A stretch of DNA of 64,000 bases from Lineolata rhizophorae (taxonomy: Eukaryota; Ascomycota; Dothideomycetes; Lineolatales; Lineolataceae), in assembly GCA_010093515.1 (NCBI GenBank), contig MU001695.1, forward strand, positions 64,750 through 128,749, read 5' to 3'. The stretch's first letter is position 1, and each line of letters begins with the position of its first letter. This document shows, one piece after another, positions 11,514 through 22,656 of this stretch. Made by a program: the position numbers and the translations under genes. The notes beneath the pieces were generated by a model. That model was given only the letters and a program-made list of their open reading frames with translations. It was not told the origin of the DNA and searched no databases.

Positions 11514-13499
11514 TCATCTCACTTCAACGGTTTTCCCTTGCCACTGATCTCCTTTGATTATTTGTTCCTCGACAAAGGCATAGTCGACAACTCGATACTT
11601 ACCCAGTGCCGCCTCTTCCAGGAGCATTAGGACTCTATTTGCCGGGTTGTAGAATGACCCATATGTGGCATTGAGATATGCACTCTTTCTACCAATGAAA
11701 GCCGCAAGCACCTTTTCGTCCGACTTTGGCAGTAGCTTCCAGTCTTTTCCTGTGACTGACGAAAACGATCGTTCGCAATCTGAGTTGGAGTCAACTTCCT
11801 GGATACAAGCCATTCGGGTATGGAACTCGAGATAGCCGTCGTCACTCATCGACCCTTGCGGTGCGTTTTCTAGCATCCACCATGAGTCGTGGACGAGCTC
11901 AGAGACGCTCCTCCGTCCTTGCGGAGTGTCGGCCACCGCTCGTCCATCCGGCCCAGTATCCGGTAGAGCTGGCAGCGTGCCAATTTCCCCCGAAACGCCC
12001 AGTTCGGGGGCAATGCACAGCCATTCGGCGTGCTTGCCTTGGTTGAGCAGCGCCTGCATGAGGGCTATCGTGGCTCCTCGCCAGTCGTCGGGGGCAAACT
12101 GGGAAGGGTCCAACGTCACGCCCAAGACGCCCATGGTGCTAAACACCTTGTCTGCCGGTCTAGATGCGGCCCGGGAAATGGAGCTGCGCCAGATCGCGTT
12201 GGCCAGGCCCTCCTTTCCAACCAAGTCGTGGGCGCCGACCAAAGCTCTGAGTTGGAATTGGTCCTGCTCGCCACCAAGCAGTCTCACGTCCGTTTTACGA
12301 TCGGAGTCGGACTGGAAACCCGCCCTCCCCAACAAGCACATCTGCAGCAGCCACTCATACTCGGCGATGGCCGCCCCGGGACCTATTTCCCGCAGGATGA
12401 GGGTAAAATGCGCCTGCAGCATGGTGTCGCCCTCGTCCCAGGCGAACAGGCACTCGGATCGCGGCGGCGCCACGGCCTCCTGTAGCGTCCAGGCGCGGTG
12501 TATCCACGCCGTGGGTGTCCCCAGCGGTGCCAGCTGCGCCAGTCCGCCCGGCACGATCAGACACAGCGCGCTCAGCCGGTACACGTCGTACATGCGCTGG
12601 ATCTGCCAGTTCTTGTCGGCGGGGCTCTCCTGCTGGATGCAGAGGCCGTCGAGCCAGAGCAGCTCGACGTGGTGGCGCAGCGCGGCGGTGCAGCACAGGC
12701 GCAGCACGGAGACGGAGATTGGGTCCGCATCGCCGGCGCCGCGGATCGTCATGAAGGAGGAGCCAGGTTGGCCCGCAGGCGCACCGAGGCCTTTCCACAC
12801 GTAGGAGAGCGGCACGTAGCGTCCAGGTGGAATCGAGGCGAATTCGAGGACGCGCAGGCTGCGCCGGTCCGCGAGGCTGCGGCAGTGGATGAAGCGCATT
12901 TTGCACGGCTGGGCGTGCGCTATGGATACGGGCTCGTCGCTGACCTGGTCGAAGGGGATCTCTAGGACGGTTGGAACGACGACCTCGTTCAGGCGCAGCT
13001 TGAGCGCCGCTATGGAGGACCGGAGACTCTCGCTTTCCTCGGCATTCTTGCATTCGGCGAGGGCGCTTCCTAGGTGGGTGACGGCGTGCCGGAGATCGTC
13101 GTCGTTGCCGTCGCGCTCGAACCGAGACTCGAATAATTGGCTTAATGTCTGTAGTTCGACCAGCCGGTCGGCAACGCTATCGGGAGGGGACATCGCCATG
13201 ACTTCCTCGGTCAAGCGGATGGCTTTGTTGTAAAGCTTCGCCCTTTCAAGACGAGATGCGAGCGCCCTGATCCGATCTCGACGCTCGGGATGGCCCGCTG
13301 GTAAGACGTCGATTGCGATTTCGGTTGCTACTATTGCTTCGGCTAGATAGACAGTGCTGTTTTGATATTCCTTGCTTTGTGCTTCGGCATCTTTGCTGAG
13401 GCGGAGTAGGAAGTCGATGCTCGGGTTTACAGACCGTGGAAACGACTCTTTAATCTTCTTGTTGATTTCGGTTCTAGCTTCTTCGAGCTCTTCGCGCAT
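11514..13499 (-). CDS. HET (heterokaryon incompatibility) domain protein, 661 aa
   Basis: A single exon; the ATG at 13499 is the first in its frame, with an in-frame stop upstream. The HET domain spans about residues 200-355. Its landmarks are YVPLSYVWKG (usual form YxALSYxWG), LLWLDGLCIQQESPADKNWQ (usual form WIDALCINQ), QRMYDVYRLS and WIHRAWTLQEA (usual form RxWTxQE). The N-terminal 180 residues are helical and resemble TPR-like repeats (LAEAIVATEIAIDVLPAGH, KAIRLTEEVMAM). The C-terminal 250 residues have no domain I recognise. HET proteins act in non-self recognition and can trigger cell death after fusion of incompatible hyphae; many copies per genome have no known partner. No NACHT or WD repeat region is attached and no obvious sensor gene is adjacent. 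The family call is secure; a role in allorecognition is inferred. Confidence 0.92.
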   Translation of the reverse strand: MREELEEARTEINKKIKESFPRSVNPSIDFLLRLSKDAEAQSKEYQNSTVYLAEAIVATEIAIDVLPAGHPERRDRIRALASRLERAKLYNKAIRLTEEVMAMSPPDSVADRLVELQTLSQLFESRFERDGNDDDLRHAVTHLGSALAECKNAEESESLRSSIAALKLRLNEVVVPTVLEIPFDQVSDEPVSIAHAQPCKMRFIHCRSLADRRSLRVLEFASIPPGRYVPLSYVWKGLGAPAGQPGSSFMTIRGAGDADPISVSVLRLCCTAALRHHVELLWLDGLCIQQESPADKNWQIQRMYDVYRLSALCLIVPGGLAQLAPLGTPTAWIHRAWTLQEAVAPPRSECLFAWDEGDTMLQAHFTLILREIGPGAAIAEYEWLLQMCLLGRAGFQSDSDRKTDVRLLGGEQDQFQLRALVGAHDLVGKEGLANAIWRSSISRAASRPADKVFSTMGVLGVTLDPSQFAPDDWRGATIALMQALLNQGKHAEWLCIAPELGVSGEIGTLPALPDTGPDGRAVADTPQGRRSVSELVHDSWWMLENAPQGSMSDDGYLEFHTRMACIQEVDSNSDCERSFSSVTGKDWKLLPKSDEKVLAAFIGRKSAYLNATYGSFYNPANRVLMLLEEAALGKYRVVDYAFVEEQIIKGDQWQGKTVEVR

Positions 13500-14177
13500 G
13501 TTGGAGTCGAGGGGATCACCGTCATCTTTGGTCGTGATTATGGTTTAGATTTTGCAATGCCTGCGGGGAAATGCTTTTTGAGGGCTGTCCCTGACAACCT
13601 ACCTGTTATTCCAGCCCCGTCTGATATTCCCGAATTCATCTTGAAGGCACTGGCAAGTCTTGAGAAACCTCGACGAAGTGATGTAGAAGAAGGTAATCTC
13701 ATGTCTCTCTTATGTGCTACAATTTCAATTGTCTTGGAAGAAAAGCAATTTTCGATTTCCACGTTCTTGTGTCGACATTATAAAGCCTTCACTAGGTCCG
13801 AGGAATGTGGCTAGCTGAAAGGTAAAAACAGCAGCTGAACGCGTGCCACGTGTACCACTAAGTACTCTGCAAAAAAAAAAAAAAGCGTATTTCGTTGTAT
13901 TTCAGGCATTAGAAAGGTGCATTGTGCAGAAATACAGTAGAAGTTAAATGGCAGAAAGTACGAACTCATTTCAACTTACAAAGTCAAGAACAAATTACCT
14001 AGAAATGAGTGTAACACATCTGAGTCACGTGCGGAGCTGGAGGCGCAGTGAGGCGTTTATCGATAACTGCGGGAGCGGAGGATCCCTCCTCTGTCAGCCC
14101 CACTTTGGTCGATCGGTGACTGCAATCAGGCATCCGACGTTGAAGCAAGCACATCCAAACACATATATCCGGATAGC
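13500..14177. promoter_or_regulatory. Divergent region between HET gene and riboflavin kinase
   Basis: This 678-bp region lies upstream of both neighbours. It includes a poly-A tract at about 13870-13884 and CACGTG-type words (GCCACGTGTACC near 13847, TCACGTGCGG near 14026). A small ORF of 85 codons (13557-13814, +) begins with ATG and is not compositionally biased, but it overlaps an antisense ORF of similar length and has no recognisable domain. I leave it uncalled. Confidence 0.5.
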
Positions 14178-15021
14178 ATGCAAGAGGATAATGCTCAGCG
14201 GCCGCTGGTGGCTGGCCCTGACGACGGCCCCGAACCTCCATTTCCGATTCGGGTTGCTGGGAAAGTGATAAAAGGGTTCGGACGGGGTAGCAAAGAAGTA
14301 GGTCTCGGTTTTCTTTCTCAATTCGTCATGAGTCACGGGACCTGCTACTGGATTCGACTTGAAACTTTCTGTTCTCGAGGAACCACTTTGTTCCTTTAAA
14401 TTGCGAGGGTTACGTTTGATCTTCCATGATTTCGAGTTCATAGTTCTTTATTCACGTAGGACTAAATATTTTTTACTCTTCACGACCCCCTCATTCGTGT
14501 TCGATATCTAACACTTTCATGGCCAGCTCGGCATCCCCACGGCCAACATCCCCATCACCGGCCTTTCCGTCGGCGGCCACTCCGACCTCAGTTCCGGCGT
14601 CTACTTGGGCTGGGCAGGCCTCAACCCGCTTTCGGACACCTCCCTGCCCAGCGACACCTCGACCTCGACATCCTCGGCGTCGGCCGCTCCGCCGCACACG
14701 TACGCCGCCGTCCTCAGCATCGGCTACAACCCCTTCTACAAGAACACGGCGCGCAGCGTCGAGGTGTACCTGATCAACGACTTCGGGGGCCGCGACTTCT
14801 ACGGCGCCGAGCTGCGGCTGCTGATCCTGGGCTACGTGCGGCCGGAGCTGGACTACGTGAGCGTGGAGAAGCTGATCGAGGATATCAGGACGGACATCCG
14901 GGTCGCGGAGCGGAGTCTAGGCAGGGAGGCGTGGAGGAGGTGGAGGGAGGAGGAGTGGTTGGTGGACTGGGGGAGGGATTTGGAGGTGGTGAGGCCGGAG
15001 GACGTGGGGATTACGGGGTAA
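14178..15021 (+). CDS. FMN1: Riboflavin kinase, 204 aa
   Basis: CDS = join(14178..14297, 14527..15021). The 229-nt intron (GTAGGT...CCAG) splits the nucleotide-binding motif, and splicing rebuilds [18 protein letters not shown], the characteristic riboflavin kinase signature. The enzyme phosphorylates riboflavin with ATP to give FMN (EC 2.7.1.26), the precursor of FAD. Further family marks are [49 protein letters not shown] and the C-terminal helix [15 protein letters not shown]. The length equals the usual monofunctional fungal enzyme, with no FAD synthetase part. A small Ser/Thr-rich insertion ([16 protein letters not shown]) sits before the SIGYNP strand. Start chosen because it gives the standard short N-terminus ahead of [17 protein letters not shown]. 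Confidence 0.95.
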
Positions 15022-16672
15022 TTGGAAGCGAGCATCGGGATTGGTGAGGAGGGGGTTTGAGTTGAAGAGAGGTTGGTGGGTTAGTATGCTGGTAAATGTT
15101 TAGATGTTCCCCGTCTGGTTACTCCAAGGATAGACACCGGCTATTTCGGGTTTAAGATATTATTAGACAACCGCGTTACAATCACAAGAACTAGACCACG
15201 GCTCAGCATCAGCCGCATATTCCCGAAGTGCTCCAAAAGAAGCATGGCAATGCAAACTCTCACAAACCGTAAACTTGTGCCTCGCCTCGGGACAGCATCG
15301 TCACACTCCCCTCCCCCATATGTACCGCGACATCCTCCCGCAAATCCCTCAGCCACGCCGACCGCAAACGCACTCACCAAACCACATCCCGAGAGCCCCA
15401 CCGGCCCAATCATCCACCTGCCCACATCCAAACCCCAACCAACCTCCTACCCGACTCAAAAGCCGCTCCTTCCTTACCGCCCTGCGACGCGGAGACCCCG
15501 GGGGGGCGCCGTTCCGGCCCCACCCGGGCCCCTCGGCCAACCCGAGACTTCCCGACGCCCATGCATCCGCGCCTCGACGCCGTGTTCCCCCTCCCTCCTT
15601 CGGCCCTGCAGAGGGTGCAAGGGCAACAACGCAACAGACGGTGAGCGATTATCCAGCAGTGCGTGACGCGAGGCTCGGCAGTGTCAGTCGGCAGGTCCGG
15701 ATGCGTTGGATTGGCGATCGGCAGGAGCAGAACGGAGCAGGATCATGATCATCTGTCTGCGCTCTCTGCTACGCCATGGCGCCGTCCCGGCGCAGGATCA
15801 CAATGGAGCCCGAAGATCGTCTCATCTGCTGAGCGCTCCCACAGGATTTTGCAAGATTCCGAAGTTGCAAACGTATGGTGAAGCGAGTGAATTGTATCAC
15901 CTCTGTGCCCTTCCCGCGGCGGATCCTAGAAAAACAGAAGGGGCATACAGCACAAGCTAAAGCTAAAGCACTAGAGACGAAACCCCCGTCTGCGGAACCT
16001 AGGAAATAATAATATTGCCAAGCTAATAATAATAACCAGAGGAGCGTGAAGCTAAAGCGGCCCAACGAAAGCGGTGACATTCGTTGGCGCAACGCAAAGC
16101 GGCACGTCATTACCATTAGCATTATTTCCCAGGAATCTTCCTCGCACTTGAGTCCCCTTCGCAGAGCGACGCGCAAAGCGCAATCCGCAGGCCTCCAGCA
16201 TGCCGAACGTATGAAGAACTCAGCAACAATGATAACCGAAGGCAAAAAACCAAAACTTCTGAACGATGAAGAAAGGCTCGGAAGCCAGTTAGGAAAAAGG
16301 CGTGCATATACCCCCGCGAGAAGTTTTAGAACCTTTCTCGCAAGCGACTTTCAACTCTCAACAGTAAAATGGAAGATCAGATAGACAAACTGAAATAATC
16401 AAAAGAGAATAAGAAAGAAAGGGGATATGCCCATTCCATGAGTTCCATACACATGCCCGTAGGCGGCCCCCAAGCCTCGCTATGACGCCCTGCCGCGTAT
16501 TTTTATTGTGAAGCCAAATGTGACAACAAATTAAAAAAAAAAAAAAAAAAAAAGAACAACCAAGCCATGAACTCTTGCAATAAGATGAAGATAATAATAC
16601 TCGCCCGCCACGCATGGCCCCACGGCAAGCGCAAACCGACACCCTAGCTATCTCGAGCTAGAACAAGGCCTC
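15022..16672. other. Convergent intergenic region, no gene seen
   Basis: This is 1.65 kb between the 3' ends of FMN1 (+) and the AcuK/Ert1-like gene (-). ORFs at 15244-15748 (+) are Pro/Arg/His-rich low complexity and at 15769-16245 (-) hydrophobic/Arg-rich; neither shows a domain. There is a GCTAAA tandem near 15956-15968 and an A20 tract at about 16534-16553. Part of this must be the 3' UTR of each neighbour. Confidence 0.5.
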
Positions 16673-19600
16673 CTACGACCTCGCCGGCTGCACGGGGTCG
16701 AGAACAGGTAGAAACTGCACGCGATCACATCGTCAATACTTCATCTCTCCTACGCAAGAGCCCCCGGCAGGGGGGCAGGGGGGAAAGGGAACAACCCAAA
16801 CTCACATTAATCACAATCATCATGGGCACCTCGAAGATGTCCCGCTTGACCGTCCAGATGCACATGCAATCCACCTTGCCCGTCCCCTCGCCCAGCGAGT
16901 CGATGTTGTTAGGCACCGCCGCCGTCTCGCCCGCCACCGCGCCCGCCGCCACCGGCCCGCCGCTACCCATGCCAGCCGCAGCAACACCACCACCACCGGC
17001 ACTACTGCTCCCGCTCGCGCCGCTGCCAACTCCTTTTTTCGCGCTCCTGCCCGCCCCGCTCGCCCTCCTCCCACCCCCGTTCGCCGCCCCATTGGCCCCA
17101 GCACCTCCCGCCATCCCCTCGCCATTCGGCGGGCCCCTAACCCCTCCCTTCTCGTCTTCACCGACGCCACCTCTATCCTGCACCTCCACCGCCGTGCGAC
17201 GTCTCTGCTGTTGTTGTTGCTGCTGCTGCCCGAGCGCCTCGACGTCCTGCTGCGTGCGGTACTTGAGCAAGCGGCAGGGGTGCTGCGCGACGCCGCGGCT
17301 GTCGGAGAAGGCGAGCGAGGCGAAGTCCTCATAGAAGCGGATGACGGAGTCGTCGTCGAGGAGCTCGGCCAGAAAGACGGGCTGGGATCGCTGCTGCTGT
17401 TGTGACTGCTGCTGCGAGCCGCCGCCCGGCGCGCCGCCGCCAGGTTGCCCCGGCGCGGGGGTGACCGCGGCGCTCGCGTGCGAGTCCGACGTCATGTCGG
17501 CGATGCCGGCCGGCCACGGCGCGTCGCTCCCGCCGGAAGAGGCGTAGTACCCGTCGTGCCCGGTGTTGACGTTCAAATTGCGCTCCTTGCCCGTCAGAAC
17601 GTCCTTCTTCCAGCCGGTGAGGATGGAGAACTCGATGTTCGCGGTCGCGATCTCGCCCGTGCGCCTGCAGATGAGCGTCGGCGTGCTCGTCGCGTTGATG
17701 TACTCCTCGTGCTCCCAGAGGCTGCGCTGGAAACCCTGTTCCATGAAGACGAGGTCGGACCGGTTCAGGGTCCGGGTGCAGGCGAGGAAGGACGGCCGGA
17801 TGGCCGATAGCGCCCGCGCGATGCGCAACGTCTTGGCCCGGTCGAAGCGCCGCTGCAGCATCCGCAGCAGGCTGTGGAACCCCGCCGTGTACGAGTAGGG
17901 TTGCTTGACGTTCTCGTAGATCTCCGTTGTCTCCCGCCGCCGCTTGTGCGAGGCCCGCGACTGCGCCTGCAGCGCCGCCAGCGTCTGCGACTTTCCTTCC
18001 CTACTGCCCCACTGTGGCCCCGGCTTCTGCGTCGCCGATGACGGCGTCCGGGGTGGCGGCGGCGGCGGTGGCGGCTGCTGCGTCGACGGCAGTCGCTGGT
18101 GCTGCTGCACGGGCGTGTGCTGTTGCGGATGCGGCTGGTGCTGCGGCCCCGGGCTTCCGTACAGCTGGCCCCCGCCCTGACCCGGCTGTCCTCCGAACAA
18201 GCCCTCATACAGGTCCTGCGTGGCGCTTCCGGGGCTCGCGCTCGCAAGGCTGGCAGGCCCCGCGCCGATGGTGAAGCCGCCGCCGCCGCCCATGTCCATG
18301 GCAGTGCCCTGCGGCGTGTGCATCTGGCCTCCCTGCTGGGCAGTGCTGCCCTGCCGCGAGTGCGTCTGCCAGTCGGCGGCCCCGGCTGCCGGGTCAGGCC
18401 CGAACATGATGCCGCTCATGTGGCCGTCGGCGTAGCCGGCACCACCGGCACCGAACTGGCCTGCCAAATGGCCTGGCGCCACGCCGCTGGCGTCGCCCGG
18501 AGGCGTCTCGCCCGCCTGCCCGGCCATCTGGCCCAGCATGCCGAACTCGAGCGCACCGTAGTGGTTGTCGAAGTTGAGGCTGGTGATGTCGAGATTGAAA
18601 ATGGCCGGATCGGCCGGGTTGAAGGGCAGGGCTGCTTGGCTGGCCGCCGGACCGCCGGGCCCGCTCGAGCCGGGCGGTGGAGGTGGCAGGCCTGGCGACG
18701 CCTGCGGCGGGGAGAGCGGCGAAGCTTGGCTGCCAAACGAGCCGCTGAGGATGCCGGCCGCGGCGCTGTCGGAAAGGGAGTGCGGTGGTTGTGGAGGCGG
18801 AGGAGGGCCCATGGACGTTTGGGTCGGGGTTTGAGGGTAAATGTTGAATGGGCCGGGCTGATTCTGGCCGAAGTAGTGCATGTTGGCGACCGACCCGGGC
18901 GTACCCGGGCCTTGCATATGTTGCTGCTGCTGAGCTTGAGCGGCACCATTTAAGCCAGCACCGTTCCCATGGTGACTCTGGCCGTTGGGGCTCTGCTGGT
19001 GATGATGGAGGTGGTTCATGAACGCACCGCCCATGCCGGGCATGAGAGCTTCTGGCGGCGCGTCGTGGAGATATTTAGCCTTCTTGCGCACGCCGTCCTG
19101 GCACTGGTCTTGAAGACCGCGCTTGATGCAGCGCTTGCAAGGTCGTTCATCGCCTAAGTAAGAACAGTTCTGTCAGCGTGATGCGGATCATAGCGAAGCA
19201 TAGACGCCACCTAAATCTCGCCCTATCACAACAGGATCAGAACCATGCAGCTCCCCACTCCACTCCCACTCCCACCCACAACAACCCCAAGCATACCTCA
19301 CCACCCAAACACGACAAGATCTGCTCCCTACCCCAGCGCCGATCAAACAACCGCCCACCAAACACTCAAGCCCTCCCCCCCCCCACTCCCCACCACCAAA
19401 ATAATAATAATAAGAAATAATAAAAAACATAAAAAAAAGCAATCAAACCCAACAAAATTAATCAAACACATAAAACCTACCACAAGTCAAATGCGCCCTC
19501 TGACAAGCAAAGCACGCCCTCCTCGCCTTCTTCCTCCGCGGCCTCAGCGGATCCTTCGCGTTCGCCTTCTGGGCCCCCGCCGGCTTCCGCTGTTGCTCCG

Positions 19601-20159
19601 CCGCCGCCACCGGCGGCATCGCCGACGGCGACTCGCTGCGCGCCACGCCCTCAACCGAGACCGACGCCGACGCCGACGCCGACGCCGTGCTGGTAGCGCG
19701 GCGCCCGCCGCCGGGACCGACGGCGTCGTCCAGGCTCGCTGCGTCGGCCATGTCGCGGCGGTGGAGTCGGGGCCCCGGGGATGATGAGTATGAGGACGAG
19801 GAGGACGAGGAGGATGAGGACGAGGATGAGGGCCGGGCTGAGGATGAAGCGCGACGAAGGTGAACAGGAGGGAAACGATAAGGAGGATAGAGGGAATGAG
19901 AAGGGGAGCGAGGAGGAGGGACGGTGGCTTGGGCGTTTGAGGAAGAGGACGAAAGGTTCACTGGTGCTGGCGCCGCTGACGCCGTCACTGTCGCTGTTGG
20001 CGCTCCTGGTAGTGTGGCTGTCGATCCTGCTACCGTTGCCGATTCTGCTGGTGCTTCTGATGCTGATTCTGCTTCTTTTGCCGGTCGATCAGCGCTGGGG
20101 TAGTCGTTCCTCGGCGAGGCAGGCGCATGGTCGATTGCGGCGGCGTCCGGGGTGCTCAT
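16673..20159 (-). CDS. acuK: Zn2Cys6-PAS transcription activator of gluconeogenesis (AcuK/Ert1-like), 1022 aa
   Basis: CDS = complement(join(16673..16714, 16806..19153, 19481..20159)). The 327-nt intron 1 splits the zinc cluster; splicing restores [20 protein letters not shown]...C, with cysteines at about residues 216, 219, 226, 232, 235 and 243. The 91-nt intron 2 (GTGAGT...GTGCAG) joins MMIVIN to [13 protein letters not shown]. The first ATG after an in-frame stop is at 20159. The segment [11 protein letters not shown] after the zinc cluster and a PAS-like region at about 695-790 ([27 protein letters not shown]) identify the AcuK/Ert1/Rds2 group. These nuclear activators switch on gluconeogenic genes such as PEPCK and fructose-1,6-bisphosphatase during growth on acetate or other C2/C4 carbon. 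The protein is longer than the family norm because of Ser-, Gly- and Gln/Pro-rich insertions. The paralogue AcuM is the main alternative name. Confidence 0.92.
19366..19445. repeat. Low-complexity A/T and C tracts inside intron 1 of the acuK-like gene
   Basis: A C-rich run (CCCTCCCCCCCCC, about 19370-19384) is followed by an AATAATAATAATAAGAAATAATAAAAAAC tract up to about 19440, cut here into its parts: (AAT)n then A-rich. On the transcribed strand this gives a U-rich stretch close to the donor. It probably explains the unusual length of this intron. Confidence 0.75.
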
Positions 20160-22622
20160 AATAAGAGCCTCCTGGGGCGTCAAGCTGGCCTAGCTTGCCG
20201 GGATCCAGCCTCTTGGATAAATCAACCCCAAGACCGTTTCTTCTTTCCTTTTCTATTTGGGATCCCACGTCCAAGGGATTGAGAAGCGGGAGGGAGGGAG
20301 GGGGAGTGGGTCCAAGGGATGAGGGGGAAGAGAGGAGAGAGGGTGGGAACAGATGATGTTGGGTACGACTGTGTGTGCCTACGGGCTTAGGGATCCCTCC
20401 GCTTTCGCTCGTACAGCTAGTTGAAGAGGCCCCTTTGTGCGAGTCTACTTAGGCAAGCCGGCCAAGTTTCTCGAACTTTGATTCGACGCCTTCCCAACCC
20501 TTCCTTTCGCCGATCCCGTCTCGTTCTCCCACGTCCTGATGTGCTGCTGCGTCGTGGCGTCTCCTTTGCTTCCTGTACCCCCCCTTTACCGCCTCGCAGC
20601 TTTCCTCCTGGGCACTTTCACGCCAAGAAGACCTGGAAACCTGGAAAGACAATAGCGCCCACACGACGGCCCGCCGCACACATGCACACACGTACGCCGA
20701 CGACCGACGCACCCCTCAAGTCCCAGAAACACGACCCACGTTCTTGCGCTGCGCCCGGCCGTGCGCCGCCAATGTTGGCGTGCGTCTACGCACACGCTTC
20801 CTGCGAGCCTTGTACACCTCACTGCACTCTGCGGGCCCCCTTAGCCTGCGTGCGTGCTTGCGTGCGCACTGCGCTACCGCCCGTCCCTTGGGACCTTCTC
20901 TCGCGCTCGGTTCTATCTCTGCGTCTGCGTGTGCAGTCGTCTGCTCGTACCCGAGCGAGCGGCTCAACCAAAAGAGGCGCAGGGGTCCCGGAAGGGGTAA
21001 ATGTTGTCGAGGGGGCCACACCGGATCTCTGATTCGACTACCCACGGAGCCGGGTGGGGCTGGCGATCACACACACACGCAGATGCGGCGCGAGCGTCCT
21101 TGAGGTGGGGGGGAAAGGGGGGAAGGTATGTCGAATGTCGAAACGCAGCTCCCAAGAAGCTCCTCCGGGTCGCACAGGGGCGGCGGGGGAGGCGATATGT
21201 ACGTATATGCGAATATATATGCACGGTTGTATACGGGATATGTGGTGATCCGGGGCTGGGTATAGGTCGGCGGCGCTTCCCGCCAGTCGCGCGGTCGTCC
21301 CTTCTTTTTTTGATTCTTCCCCCTTCTTCTTTTCCCAGAGGAGCGGTTGCGGCTCGATGAGTCCGGCCCGCTTTCCAGATACGGAAAAGCTAAGCGTGGG
21401 ATCCCTTTTTTTGGGGCGCGCGCGTCTTCTGCAGACAAGTGGCCGGAGGATGAGGCGAAGAGGCGGCGGCAGCAGCGGCGGCCCTGCCTGTCGTGGAACG
21501 TTTGTGGCGGCGCTGCCCGGCAGGATGATCGTAGGAGCGATTGCTCAGCTAGAGAGGCTTTGCAACGTCTAGCTTACTTGGTTGTTTCGGTCTGGAATGG
21601 CTGAGAGAGAGACAGAGACTGACAGTCAGGCCAGGTCCAGGCGCCGGCGATAAACAGATGGGTTGGTGCGCGCTGAATCCGCCACGCGCACGCACACATC
21701 CACCGCGCAACTTTCGCTCGCGTCGTCGCCACTTGCGCTTGCCGTCCTCGCAGGACGGATGGATCTGTTTGTTTCGAAACGTCTTACGTCGATCTTGATA
21801 TCGGCGTTCGTTTCCGTCTCTCCTTCCCAGCACACCTAAAAATAAAGGGTGTAAATGGAATTAATCACCCACGGCGAGCGTTCTATCTCTCTTGCCCTCT
21901 CAGTCGGGAACGTCCGTCAAGACGGCCGCCGGCGCTTTCGCCGCCGCGTGGGTCGCCGCCGGGGCTGAAGTCGATGTCGCACGGGGCCGGGGTTCAGGTA
22001 ACAAGCGGCGGGCGAAGGCGCGCATAATTATTCAGCGCTAGGCGGGACAATGGGACCTGACCAGCCCAGTTGCGCTTCGTCCCCGTCCCCTTCTATCGCC
22101 TTCCCGTCTCCCTCCAGCTTCGTTGAGGGAAGGAAAAGAAGAGAGGGGCTGGGGCGTCGCGGCTCTCTCCGCGGGGCGCAAAACGAGGGCGCGAGGATAA
22201 CGGGCGCCCGGGGATTGTTGGTCTGGGCGGGAGAGGGGTGTGGTACGCCAAATTGCCGACCCGCAAACGTCCCGCGCGCCGCAAAAGCCGAGAAACGATG
22301 TGTCGCGTGCTGCTGGGCGGCGGCGCGGCCTCCTCGCGCGCCGTAGACCCGTCTGCTAGTCCAATGTTCCTCTTTCCAATTTTATTTTCCCTATGTTTTT
22401 ACGTTCTCGCGCCGTTCCAGGTTCCTGGCGCACTCTATTATTTCCGGTGGGTGGCCGCCGGGCAGGAAGAGAGCGGTCCGTCGACGGAACGGCCGCTAGG
22501 ACGGAGATGGCTACGAGGGTGAGTTGGTATAGGTGGTCGCGAAGACTGGCGACGGCCCGCCCGCCCGAAAGGAACAATACGGCGGCGAAGAGAGAGTTGT
22601 ATCCCTTCTCCCTTTCGCTCGA

Positions 22623-22656
22623 CCGGCCGGTCGGTCGGTCGGTCGGCCGGTCGGTG
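22623..22656. repeat. (CGGT)n tetranucleotide repeat
   Basis: Imperfect tandem CGGT/CGGC units in a GC-rich part of the gene-poor region upstream of the acuK-like gene. Confidence 0.85.

Noticed and set aside
19245-19784. 179-codon plus-strand ORF opposite exon 1 and intron 1 of the acuK-like gene
   Set aside because: Antisense to confirmed zinc-cluster coding sequence and made of Pro/Arg/Thr low complexity.
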